NCBI GenBank assembly: GCA_963457665.1
Contig: OY735207.1
Location: 45,411,679 to 45,475,678 of the forward strand
From: Thysanoteuthis rhombus
Lineage: Eukaryota > Mollusca > Cephalopoda > Oegopsida > Thysanoteuthidae
Length of the DNA: 64,000 bases
Direction: 5' to 3'
Shown here: positions 24,970 to 36,870 of the stretch, in pieces
Layout: each line of letters opens with the position of its first letter
How positions within the stretch are numbered: position 1 is the first letter of the stretch
The notes under the pieces: generated by a model
The model's database searches: none
What the model saw: only the letters and a program-made list of their open reading frames with translations
What the model was told of the DNA's origin: nothing
Translations under genes and position numbers: made by a program

Positions 24970-27230
24970 ATACTCATGTCATGACACTTTCAATGGTTAA
25001 TTTTTTAGTGAATTGACCAATCTCAAGAGAATTAAGGTAAGAAATTTGAGTAAGACTTCTGTGAAAGATTCTCTTCAAGTTCATTTCTTTGTTAAGGAAT
25101 AACGAGTTAGTTAAAAAATCTAGATCAAGATTCAGTTTAGCAAACCAGAGTAATTATTTTCATGAAAAAATGTCCTTTCTTCTATAAATCGATTAAAAAT
25201 GTTCCTCATTTCATTAGAAATATTTTTTCATCACTATAGATTATACAAATCAAAATATTACTTAATTTATTTTATTCAAAAAATCCCTTATTCTATTTAG
25301 GGAATTAAAAAAAAAAGTTAGGTAACTTACTGAGGGTGTAGGGAAATGGATTTTAGGTTGTTTACTAAGAGGGTAGAAAGGTAATTAGTTTAATATTGAG
25401 GTAGGAAAGGACAAGGCAAAGAAAGTGAAGTAGTTAACTGAGACTATGGAAAAATTTTAGCATATGAAACTAATCCATGTTTGTATAACACTTGGATCAA
25501 ATCAAGGACTGGCAATGAAGCTTGGAAAGGATAAAGGAGAGAATGAGAATATAATGGTTGTAAATGTTCAAATGGTGCCAGTAGTCAGTGTTCAAGCCCA
25601 GATGAAAGTAAAGATTTCAAATTCAGTTTTTTCATTAGGCTGACAAGCCATCCTCATTTGAAAGATTGGTGCAAGACAACCTTCCAATCAACCATTTCCC
25701 CCTGTTTGGCCTTGTGCTATAACAAAGCATAGTAAATATCAAGTAACTATCAAGATACCTGACAGACCTTAGATGACATAAAATGAACATCAGGATCAGC
25801 ATCTTTTGTTACAAATCCATTGCAAATAAAAATGAGAAATAGTAAATGATTAACCTTGAAAGTTTTAAATAAGGAAAAATACTCTATTCTTTTTTCTGAG
25901 CAAATTTAAAAAAGATGGCAAGCAAATTAAAAAGAGGTGACAATCAGAATCCTGAATTTCACTAGGCTGAACACAGTTATCCGGAATGTTGACTGGCCAA
26001 ATTTCCAGTTGGCTGACTTGATTTTCCCTAATGTTCATTTGCTTGAAAAACAGAGGAAGATAATTTGAGTAGTTGAACGAGCCTTTTTTTTTCCTGAAGT
26101 TAATGTGATGGGGGTATGGTTACGATTAATAAAAGAAAATGCATCTATTGTAGATGTAATATTTATTTAAGATAAGAGTTAGTATTTACAACATGTATCA
26201 GTCATCTTTGAAAGCAACTTTTGAAGGCCGGAATTGAGGAGTCAAAGTTTTCCGGAATTTTTTTTTTATGAATTCAATTATCCACATTAAAATTTGATAG
26301 ATAAAAACAAGCATAACATTCTATTGTAAATAGAACCCACCCCTCAAATAAAAAAGGAAAAAAAAAAACTAGAGGATTTCTCCTCTATCTTGAGAAAAAA
26401 AAAATTGAAAAGAAAAATCAAAGGATTTTTCCATCTTGAAGAAAGAAGCGTAAGAAGAATTGAGAATTTTCTCTCCTCCTCCTTCACAATTAGTCATTGT
26501 AAAAGAAAAAGAAAAAAAAATGTGAGGGGGAAAATTTTCAATTACACTGAGGAAAAAGTGGGTTTGTTACCAATATTGACTGAAATAGGTCATGTTGACA
26601 ATAGGAAAAAGAGCCTCACCTAAAGTCAGCCCAATTAACAGAACATCAAACAGAAAAAAATTGTACAGTTGTGAAAACAAAATCAATTGTGAGATAAGGA
26701 AGTTAAAGAACAATTTAGTAATGGTGTTGGTAATGATCTTGGTTTGCAATAATAAATGTCCTATCACTATGGGCAACAGTTGACAGAGAGTTATTCTATC
26801 TCAAGCTTCTCATACCATTTGACCCTTTATCTTTTTTTGCTTGCTGTGACTATGAGGAGTCGAATTTTTGATGAAGTCATCCCAGAGGAATGTTAGAGTA
26901 TGGACCACCCTATCGAAAGATTGTATGGAACTTAGCTCTCAGTTTTTCCTGATGAGGACAAGGCTACCAATTTGTATATATATTTTGTGACATGTCAAAG
27001 GAGGCATATGGTTTTTGCAGCCTATGCTATACAAGATTCATCTTTGGTATTTGCCAAAGTCAGAATGGCACCAGTTAAAACCAAAACTTGACCTGCACTG
27101 GAGCTGTTGCCTGCCTTTCAGGTAATCATGTGTCTTCATACCCTGTTGAGTGAATACTCATGCCTTCACTTTGAAAATGTTTATGTTGTGGTAGAAGCAC
27201 AGATTGTTTTTATTTTTATTTTGGTTGCCC
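24970..27230. other. No gene recognised
   Basis: Ordinary AT-rich sequence with a purine-rich stretch around 26350-26530 (many GAAAAA/GAGAAA words). Short frames there, including one at 26390-26623, look like low-complexity artefacts. Confidence 0.4.
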
Positions 27231-27239
27231 TCTAAGGAC

Positions 27240-27560
27240 ACCAAGAAAACAGACTGAAAGATATTAACAAAATGGTGCAAGAGCTTGAGTTCAAAGGTCT
27301 CCACATCAATAAAATTCAATGTATACTCTGTCTTCCCTGAAGGATTATTTGCGAATAAAATGAAGCTTTATTTTGACTTATGGTTTACAGGGGGTGAATG
27401 GATCAGAGGCCTGCCAGTTTCTTGGTCAGTCAGTGATTTAGTCCAAGTCTCAAAAATAAGAATCTTGTGCAGTTGGATGTGTTTCTAAAAGTTCAAAAGA
27501 TACAAAACATGTTCATACGATAATTGAAGAAATAACATTGAATAGGGAAAAAACTTGACT
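27240..27560 (+). mobile_element. Probable LINE reverse-transcriptase remnant
   Basis: Reading the plus strand gives KMVQELEFKGLHINKIQC, then in a shifted frame VNGSEACQFLGQSV. Both resemble the RTE-type stretch L....L..GL.IN..KT and its VNG...E....F.YLG block. The match is weak and broken by stops and frame shifts. It could be chance, but the order and spacing fit. Confidence 0.35.
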
Positions 27561-29478
27561 CTTACAACGCAGCTTTTCTGCTGAATACAGAATAGGGTAA
27601 CACTGCTATAATTCACAAAATCAAACCAGTAGTGAAACAGCAAAAATGAGTCCATGAGGAAGTTTCATCCTAATGATTCAGCAAGTAAAGAAAATGTCTT
27701 TCTTTTTAAAAGAAGGAAATGGCTCATATTCAGATACAAGCCACTTTCTCATTGGTCAAAGTTCATGTAGCTTTAGGATCTTAAATTGATGTCTAACAAG
27801 TAATAAATTTTTAACACCCATGCAATAGAGCTAGTGGCCTCAAGAAAATGTGATCATATATAAATCTCACAAACCTGTTGAAAAACTAGATTGCAATAAT
27901 TTTCAATGCAACTATTGGTTGACTCCATGCTGTGAAGTAAGTAAACTTGTTTTGCCGAAATGTATTGAATAAAAATTGACAGAATTTTCATTTCAATTTA
28001 TTCATTTAATTACAGATAAATAGATACATTTAATGTTGTTCCCATCGGTAAAATTATACATAATTTAATTCTATAATTTGATATTTTCTGTAAAATAAGT
28101 AACGACACCCATTTTATTTCCAGTTGAAATTAAAAGAGTCAAGCCATTTGGAGACTCTTTATGATTAGTAAACTATATTTACTGATCAAATAAATCTCGA
28201 CCGTTGTGAGAAATTATGAGATTCCCAGCCAATGGAGAATCTATGGACCTCGGTGCAGAATGAAAATCCATAGCTCCACACAGAATAGAAATATTCTTGC
28301 TAACTCCTCATTAAATCTTACTGCTTACACAATAAAAGCATAATGTGATAAGATTTTTGATGTATTCATTATCAAACTTGCTATAGCTTAACTAATTGTT
28401 TCAGTGTCTTTATATTTTTTCAGGCAAGTAAAGTGAGTAAAAGCCAACGAATTGAACGTTTGTTTCTTAAAAATTGTTCTTTTTTTGTACGTGTCACTGC
28501 CACGTTCTAAACGTAATTTGATGTAAAAATTATGATAGATCGAATTTTTTGAAAATGCTGCCAAAGAATAGAACAAGACGTGATAGTGACTCCTACAAAG
28601 AAGAATGCTTAAAAAAATAAATGTTCACTCGTTCAGTGTAAACAATCCAAACAGAATAAAAATAAAAGCATTTGTACATATGATATTAAAGGCCTTCTTG
28701 GCCAGCGGTGGACTTGAAAAAGCTTATATTTCATAATGCAAAAATAAATACGAGTAAGTATATACCATTGAATACGAAGCTTGAAAGCTAGCCACATATT
28801 TAATGACGTCACTCCTTCTAACTCTTAGCTCACTTCCATTAATCATTGCTTACTTCATTCAATAGATATATTATTTTCTCTTTATCTTTAAATTTCTCCT
28901 GAATATATGCAATAATCTTTTGTCAATGATCTTCTCATTGTGAGAATCCGTAAAAGCTTGCCTATCACTTACCACAGTTGCCATGTTAGCTTCTTGCACC
29001 AAAAACTGAACCAACCACTTTTCAATAATCTATCACAGTCAACTACACCATTCATATTAAAGGAATCACCCAGGTTCATATTACACAATATTAGACCCAT
29101 TATGTCACGTGTTTCCCTAACTAATCATTGTTCTCTCCTATATAACTTATGTATCGGAATGAACCAATCGCTAAGTCTCTCCTTGACATCTCCCTCCTTA
29201 TAAACAACTAGCAGGGAATCCCAGCTTCGTCTGTGGAAAAATAGAACATCAGACAATACAGAAATAAAACATGTTCTTTACTATACGTCTTCTTGCATAA
29301 TACGACGAGGTGAGTGGATTGATGGGAGCAGAAAAATTGTTAGTATATTCAGTGTACAAACTGGCAAGTTGTGCAATCGAATCTTGGCGTGAGTGTCGCA
29401 CACACTTGGGCAGGTTCATGCACTCTCCTGGTAATACCTGCACTGACCCTAACTCAGTTAGACAGGTCACTGTGGTTG

Positions 29479-30269
29479 TGACACTAGGGGACCAGGAGTC
29501 CCCCGTGTCCTAAAAATTACTATGGTTATTACCAAAGGAGTTGTCTGTATTAAAGGGTTAATCTACAACTGAAAAGTAAAGGGTTAATATGTTTTTGAAA
29601 TACTGTAGGAAGTTGAGAATTATGTGCTTCCAAGTACGGGCACCTGCAGTTTCTCAATTTAATGTGTTCTGTCAAATCCCTGGGTTGCAAAAACAAGTAC
29701 TTTTAGAGAAGTTCTCTTCCTGATTCGATGACCAGATAAGCGCCAATGTCTGGGGTTTTGAAAGAAAAGTAATTTGCAGAGTTCTTGAAAGAGGGGGAGG
29801 CTAATTGATGATCTTGGATGGACTTGCGTCGCGAGATGGATGAGGGTCAATATTTGGGATTTTCTGGAAGGATCGAGATAACGTCAACAGGAAAAGAAAG
29901 GAAGTTAATTGATTTGTTTGGACAAAGTGACGTCACGGAGGGGGCAGTGTTGGTGCCCGGGGCTTAAATAGGAGGGATTTTCGTAACAGTGCAAGTAGAG
30001 TTGGGGGTTCGAGAAGAGAACGCTACCAGTCTCTCTTGTCAGCTGGTCCGCCTTTGTAACCGTCAACCGCTGCTACCATCAAGTAGACTACTGTTCATGA
30101 CATGAGAGACCAGTCAGTTTGATTTAGATGAAAATCGGCCACCTCTCTTTTCAAATGCGAATAAGCATTTCCCGTCTCCAGAGATATTGATAATCAATAC
30201 TCTATATAAAACAGTTAAACGGAACTCTGACTTGTTGCCTTCTTTTACTAACCCAGTACCACGGCTGGT
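29479..30269 (+). mobile_element. Probable solo LTR fossil, family B
   Basis: The stretch opens TGTGACACTAGGGGACC, has a TTAAATAGGAGG TATA-like block at about 29965-29976, an AATAAGCATT poly(A)-like signal at about 30160, then a U5-like CTCTGACTTGTTGCC tail and a CCAGTACCA end. Its GC is higher than the surroundings, and it abuts the family A LTR that begins at 30274. No coding region accompanies it and I could not fix a target duplication. Gypsy type is my guess. Age unknown. Confidence 0.45.
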
Positions 30270-30273
30270 TTGG

Positions 30274-31116
30274 TGTAGTTTGTGAGACCATCACTTAGAC
30301 GCTGAAGGTCTACATGGTTCACGCAGCTTTTCGTGTCACCATGGTTGAAAGTGGTGTAGGTATTATGGTTGTCCGGCTTCTATGTAGTTCTCGTTGAAGA
30401 ATGAGTGTCTGCTGTTTGTGGGTCTACACGTGGACGTCAGTGGAAAGGTTGAAGTAGGAAGGGAGATATATAGTCACGATGACAGCAGGGGGAATATACA
30501 CGCCAAGTTTGATTGTGGATGTGGAGATCAAACAGTGAAGACCACACATACAAGTAATTAGATGAACAAATAAAACGTACATTTAGTACTCAAACATTTA
30601 TAATAATACAAGACTGAAATGGAAATACATATTAGAAAACATTGATATGATCATGTTAAGAGAAGGGGAGAAAAGATGGGCGATAGCTTCTAAGTGAAAG
30701 TTGGGAGCTTGGTGCCATGATAGTTGTTGTCATGTGTTGAAGTAGAGTTGTCTGAACAGCTGTGAATCCATAAGACTTGACGTGTACCAAGGAAGTGTTA
30801 TGGAGACTAGTTATCAGTGCGTATGCTTAACAGCTAAGTTGTGTGCGATATATTTGGAATCACATGTGAGTAACTTGGGGGCCATTCTCTGATGCTGGGA
30901 AACACGACAAACAGACTATGTAAGACAGAAAACACATCAGGTTTAATCCATTGGCACTTTGCGAATTAAGAAGAATACCAATTCTGGAGAGGATGAGGAG
31001 AGAGTAACCAGCTAGAGGCTCTTACAGGGAGCTGTCATTGCTGAAAGTGATATTTTAGAAATCAAGCTAAAAGGGTCTTGTATTAAATTCTTATCTAAAA
31101 GTATGGGGGTGCTACA
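30274..31116 (-). mobile_element. Solo LTR fossil, family A, second minus-strand copy
   Basis: On the minus strand it begins TGTAGCACCCCCATACTTTT and ends CACAAACTACA. Flanks are TTGG (30270-30273) and GTGG (31117-31120), a possible 4-bp duplication with one change. Blocks shared with 12121-13013 include GAGT(T)AACTTGGGGGC, ACAAACAGACTAT, AAGCTAAAAGG and AAAAGTATRGGGG. Shared with the opposite-strand copy at 6893-7868 is nearly the whole middle part. It has no coding interior. Divergence from its sisters is large, so it is old. Confidence 0.75.
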
Positions 31117-31119
31117 GTG

Positions 31120-33540
31120 GTTCAAAGTTCTAATAATATGAAATTTATAAAACAATTTCTCTCTACCCTAAACAATTTCAAATATCTTGTTGAGTGACAT
31201 CAACTATTCAATTAAGATAAATTTCCCAAAAGAAAAACATTTTCGACAATAAATATCAACTTTAACATTAAAAACAAAATTTATAGAAAAGTGATGTAAA
31301 TTCAAGTGAAGGTTGAGCGAAGCCCGATAATATGAATGAGTATTGACCAGATCGAGTCGAAAAATCATCGGCCAGGCCTGTTTCTTCCTTTTTTGCCCCA
31401 TCTCCCATTAATGGCCTACTTTGATCATTCGTGTACACGAATACGATACCGACAACCAAGTTTACACAACGATTACTCAGCAATCAATCCTGGTCAAACA
31501 CGATCGTACATGAACGTTTGTTTTCCTTTTCAGCTGATATGTACGTACTGTCTACGATTGTCTTCTTTGTTGACTATTAAATACATGTTTTATTGTTTGT
31601 CTGAAAGCGCAGCATCTGTTCTCATTCCTTCTTTCATGAACTCTTAGTAAGACTATTCGGATCCGTACATTTAAGGTTGCCGCTTGTTCTTGTAAGGAAG
31701 GCAACATGGCGATGACCGGATGTTTACATCAAGATCAAACATGACTGATTCTATACTTGTAGCTTTCTCTCCAATACTCTTTTTGTAACGTCATACATGG
31801 TAGCAGTAACCAGGATGGGGTCTCAATGGGAGCTCTAACATTTCTCGAGGGGTTATAAGCTATGGACACCACAATAATTATTATTACTCCCCACATTATA
31901 AGATTCTAATACCTACCAAGACGTAGACATTTTAGCCAATTCTTGCCTTCAAAGATGGTTGAACATCTGGCAACCATCTATGAAAGCTCATCGAAAAAAA
32001 ATTATATTATAAACAAAACACGCAAACAGTAGATATGGAGAGGTAGACAATCATAGAATTTCATCCAGTCGAGACTGGTCAATTCCACTGGAACTAATAT
32101 CATGCGACACCGCCCCTTTCATTAGTTATGCAACTTCATGTATTTGGCCCCCAAAGTAGACTTGACTGCGATATCGTTGTTTACTGTTCGTTTCAGCACC
32201 CTAAATTTAGTGATTTGTATTTAGCAAATCTTTTTAGCTGTTGAACATACATCGTGCAGATATCAGCAGACGAATTATTCTTTCTTTGATTTTCAAAACT
32301 AAACACTCAGGATAATTTCACGTCATTAAATTGCTACCATTCACCAAAAATGTATGATTTTTATTTATCTAAGATATCAAAGGATTTTTTTAACGAAAAT
32401 TTATGGAAACTGAAAGATTTCTTTCAATTTCTAAAGTTGGCGTTCTTTCTGCAGATGAATGATGACCAATAAACTACACACTAAGAAAGATAGTAAGATT
32501 ATATATTATTAACAGTATGCCTGCATACTTAATGTTCTCTCATGTCTTTTAGCTCATTTCACCCTAAAAAGAAAATGCATGTCTCTTTTAAACCTAGACC
32601 GCAGAGTACGACAAGTGCACATCATGATATTTTCTGTCAGAAAGAGCTGCACGCTTGAGAAAATCGAGACCACTGAATGTTCAATGTTTGATAGAAATGA
32701 GACTGAAGTTTTTACACCTTTCAATGTAAAAAATGCGACCCTATATCCGAGGGACACAAATGAAGCAGGCGGTCTCTCAGGAGATTGACCCTTCCTTTCC
32801 TGCATTCAGGTGAATGTTGATCAACACTTGGTGCTTTTTACGCATGAATTTTTCACGCAATACCTAGTATGCGCTTTGTCAGAATTATTGAACTCAAAAT
32901 AGGATTTCCTTTCCTTTAACTGAGAACAATTGTGCACACTTGGGTCGAATTAAACTCTTGAAAATTTGCTTCTGTAGATCAGAGAAATTGTGGCAAAAAG
33001 AAAAGGCCGTACTCTGCAGTTGGGCTTTACAAATTGCAAATAAAATATTCAGATGATGACCGCTGGGAAGGAAAATATTACGATCAACACCGTCAACATT
33101 GTTTATTATTTGTGTTGGTCGGAAGTATTTCCGCAAAGCTTAAAAGCTTCACAATTTTTTTGTTATAATGAATTATGTAAGTAGATTTCGCTAAAAAGCA
33201 AGGTGAGAATATTTTTTTTTGCCAGACTGCAAAGAACCTGAAAATGTGATTTTGCATTATCAGAATAATTTTCGTGACTTCAGAGGTAATGCACGCTTTT
33301 GTTTCATCAGAAACAAAGGGTTTATCGAACGGAGATGAGGGTCTTAATTGATCAAATTACACCTTTTTAGAGATGTATTCTTCTATTCTAGTAACTGTAC
33401 ATAGGCTTTCATGAGTTTAATCAACGTTGTATTGCGATTTGCTTAGTGTTGATACCTATACGCTTCTGAAAAATCTTCGACACCTTATTTTAAAAACATA
33501 ATTTTATCTCTGAAATCATTCTTTAACTTTTTGTTTTTGC
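31120..33540. other. No gene recognised; some CpG-richer sequence
   Basis: The plus-strand open frame at 31336-31647 (103 codons) is the longest here. It has no recognisable domain, and its composition does not persuade me that it is coding. Around 31340-31800 CpG is more frequent than nearby, so a promoter is possible. Confidence 0.35.
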
Positions 33541-33543
33541 TAG

Positions 33544-33725
33544 GAAGAGAATTTCTTCCCCATTAATTATGACGTAGAATTGGACTTGAAAAAAAAGTCA
33601 GTTATTGTTTACACCCATTGTTATCGGCTTAAAATTACCGAACGGGAAGAAGTTGCGTATCAACACTCGGCAAATCGCAACATAACGTCGGTAAAACTCA
33701 CGAGAGCCTGTAAAGTTACTAAAAT
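33544..33725 (+). CDS. Candidate internal exon, unknown product
   Basis: A frame of 60 codons plus two bases stays open between a good acceptor (TTTTGTTTTTGCTAG) and a good donor (AAAAT then GTAAGA). It starts EENFFPINYDVELDLKKKSV and continues IVYTHCYRLK and ITEREEVAYQ. I do not recognise the family. There is no ATG at its start, so it would be an internal exon with its neighbours unidentified. An open stretch of this length can arise by chance, so the call rests on the paired splice sites. Confidence 0.3.
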
Positions 33726-35047
33726 GTAAGAATAATATCCCGAAGTGCAATTAAATCAATTAAGGCTCTCTTCAGTATATTATTTATGTCAGTACGGGAT
33801 ATCCGTTCTGTTCGCCCGGTAATTATTTATCCAACCGAGAACAAAGTTTTTGAACATTTTTGACAATCTTTTGTTTTTAGGTAAGTGCAAATTTTAACAG
33901 TAGACAAAATCGACCCCGGATGCACAATACGGACTAAAACAAACGCAGACAGATGGGGAATAGAGTTCATTACAACCCATCAAACATTAAAACCATTTAT
34001 GTGACGAAAGTTTTCACAGAGAAATTAACTTTGTGGTGAAATTTCCTACAGAAAACCGCAAAAAATATCACTTGATTTATTTTTTAATATTTTTGCACAT
34101 ATATTTTGACAGAATTATTGCAGGGCCAATACTTCAGTGAGTTTGTTTTGGACGAGTTTTTGATAATAAACATAAATGGCCAATAATATAAAACATGAAT
34201 AAAATTTTAAAAAAAAGAATAATATAAGTCAGTACAGAAATTATTCACCTCATTATTTGCGCATGTATATTGACGGAATTGTATGACTAATATTTGATTA
34301 AAATGAGTTCGTTTTTCAAGTTTTTTTAATATCAAGTTCAATAAATAATAATAAAAATGAAAAGGAGTAATAAATCAAATAATACATATTGAATTAAGTA
34401 ATTTGTGTGAACTGTAGCAACTAACTATTTTGTTGTCCATGGTTAAAATCCGCTCTTACCTAAAACACAAGATTGCCTTGTTTTGTTTTTTGTTTGTTTT
34501 TTCAAACTTTTCTTTGAAGTCCAGCTAAAATTATTGTGCTCCTTGTTGAGGTATGACTCAAAGAAATGAGCTTAAAAATTGAAATACGGATTTTTATCAG
34601 AAGTATTTCAGGTTTCTAATAAACACCACTTTATGGTTCAAATAGATTTTTCTTGAATTTTGCTCATCAATCCTATCAACAGATTTAACTTTCATTTCCT
34701 ACCGTCAAAACTGATTTTCATTGGAACTATTTTCATGCTACACCGTTTGTCAGAGGAGCTAAGATTTTTACTTTCGTATCCAATCCAATTCAATGCGGTG
34801 TAAGAAAATAGAAATGCTAACAAGATGAGATAGGCTTGGTTGCACTATGGTCGAACTCCCTAGCTTCATTAAAATTGAAAAAAAAATCTGGATACAATAT
34901 CATCCATAAACTAATGGGTATCCTATTTTAACCCCTTTGTAAGTAGTTCTTGTAAATGATAGTTGCTAACTTTATCAAAACAAGTCGACGTGAATTGAGA
35001 GAGTGATTTCGTCATCAGTTTTTGCACACGTCACTCTTATTCGTGCG

Positions 35048-35055
35048 TGACGTCA
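35048..35055. promoter_or_regulatory. Perfect CRE-like palindrome
   Basis: TGACGTCA occurs in a short tract that also has CACGTCAC (35029-35036) on the upstream side. This is suggestive of a CREB/ATF-type regulatory region, but no promoter or transcript start can be tied to it. Confidence 0.25.
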
Positions 35056-35404
35056 CTGGTTTTTGGTGTGGTCATTGTCATCCTCATTGTTGTGATAAAC
35101 GTAAATGATGTCAAAACTCAACAATACTTCGAGTTTGACGGTATATAGCTAGTAAAATTAGGCAATTGTTTGGAATACGTAAGGTTAAACATTATGTCGC
35201 CACCATTTTGAATGGCTAAATAATAGTTATTGGATAGATTTACTGTTACTGTTGGGAAAATTTGATTGAGCCAGACAACAATTTGTTCAAAATCCTTGTA
35301 TGATTTATCAAAAACGCTCAAATGTAGCTATTCCAGCACTGATATATAATTGAGAAATTTGAAGCACTAACCCAATACCTACTTACTAACTATATTCTAC
35401 CAAA

Positions 35405-35431
35405 TAACCCTAACCCTAACCCTAACCTTAA
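35405..35431 (-). repeat. Interstitial telomeric repeat (TTAGGG)4
   Basis: On the plus strand TAACCC repeats three times and then continues TAACCTTAAC, a slightly degenerate end. This is the TTAGGG motif of most metazoans (not the TTAGG of most arthropods). A looser GGTTAGTG...GGGTTAGGG stretch lies at 50685-50745. Confidence 0.8.
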
Positions 35432-35689
35432 CAGTACCTTCTAACCGTAACTAAATGCCATTTTGGTATAAAGTAAACATTATTTTTAAATCGAAAATAA
35501 CTTTATTTAATCAGTGGCAAAAATCTAGCCTTTTTCAGCCATTTGAAAACACATTATCTCTCTTGACTACCTCCCTTGCAAAATGTCGACAAAATGTTAA
35601 ATCTTACCTTTTCCAAATGATTACCCTAGTTACTATCATTTCTGTATCTCAATTCATTAATTAGTTCTGATTGCTGACATCTCTTTGTT

Positions 35690-36020
35690 GGAAGTAATTT
35701 TTGGCCTTTTATATCATTTCATTATATATTTTCTTTAATTCATTGTAAAGATTTTTTTTAAAGCTAGGCTGTTGTCGATGTCTTTCATGATTTTAAATGT
35801 TTGTATTATGTCTCTTCTGTTTTCCTTTTCTTCTATTGTTGTTAGTTTTGATTTTTCAAGTCTTTCTTCATAGGGGAGTTTATTTTAGTTCTGGAACATG
35901 TTTTATTGCTCTTCTCTGGATATTTTATAATTCTTTCATATGGTTTTTCATTTGAAATGTGAGGACCAAGCTTGCACTGCATATTCTCATTTTATGTATG
36001 TTGTATATAATAATACTTGG
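35690..36020 (-). mobile_element. LINE tail, CR1/L2-like reverse-transcriptase C-terminus
   Basis: On the minus strand the translation includes YAVQAWSSHFK, then a block like K.SREEQ..M, LPYEERLEKSKLTTIEEKEN and RRDIIQTFKIMKDIDN. This matches the thumb region of CR1/L2/Rex-type LINE reverse transcriptases (Y...VW.P......LE..QRRATK.......YEERL..L.L.TLE.RR.RGDLI..YKI..G.D). The order is right but several stops and frame changes intervene, so the copy is dead. Clade assignment within the Jockey superfamily is uncertain. Confidence 0.75.
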
Positions 36021-36819
36021 ACCTTAGGAAATTTGCTTTTTCTGAATTTATACAACTCTATGTTTGGCGTTTTTCAAGGTTTTTGGGGCTACGATCGGTT
36101 TTAACTTCTGAAACAAATTTTAGATTCGAAATACTGAATTACTTCCCTTGAATTTCTTTATCTTGCCTCATATTCTGTGAGCTGATTGGACTCAAATATC
36201 AATTGTAATGTATTATCAGTTTACATAATGAGCAGTGATATTTTTTCTGGCCTCTTCAGCCTCAAGGCAACAATTTTATTGATTAAAATATCTCCAACCA
36301 ACTATTTGAGACAATGGATTCTTCTACTGAAGCGATTTCAGTACTATCTTATAAAAATTCAAATATGTCTATGAATTTTTTTGCAGGATCAACTGATTGT
36401 TAGAATATAGATTAAATGAATTATATTGCATATCGGACACTATTATTTGTCAATTTCTGACGCACAACTTCTCAAATTTGAATCCTTTTTCATTTTAGTT
36501 ATTTACTTTGTTTGACAAGTTCTAAGTATTATTGGTCATTAATATTGAATTATGTTTCATTCTTATTCATGGAAAAAGATGTAATTGGGATATGAGGCTT
36601 GGTAAAATAATCTAAGGAATGTAAAAATTTGTTTGGGACATTAAAGCTGATGATGTCTGCTTACTGTAAGAAAAATAAAAAACTATTTTGATTGGACATT
36701 AACTACTTTTAAGATACATTTGTTCATTCATTCATTTATCTGTTTATTTTTCTAAGAAGCTGTTCAAAATTTAGAGCCATGATTTTTCGAATGAATAATT
36801 TGTTTTTTTAAACTTTCAG

Positions 36820-36870
36820 AAAAGTGCTTCATCCACTATTTTGATTGTAATTGGCAACTGAAAATTTCTA
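36820..36870 (+). promoter_or_regulatory. Possible spliced 5' leader before the Tigger-derived gene
   Basis: A polypyrimidine tract and AG (TTTTTTTAAACTTTCAG) end at 36819, 51 bases upstream of the first ATG. If used, the 515-codon frame sits in one coding exon preceded by a non-coding first exon elsewhere, which would favour a host gene over a simple transposon copy. Confidence 0.35.

Noticed and set aside
31336-31647. 103-codon plus-strand frame
   Set aside because: No domain, no clear splice context, no similarity I recognise, and composition like the surrounding non-coding DNA.
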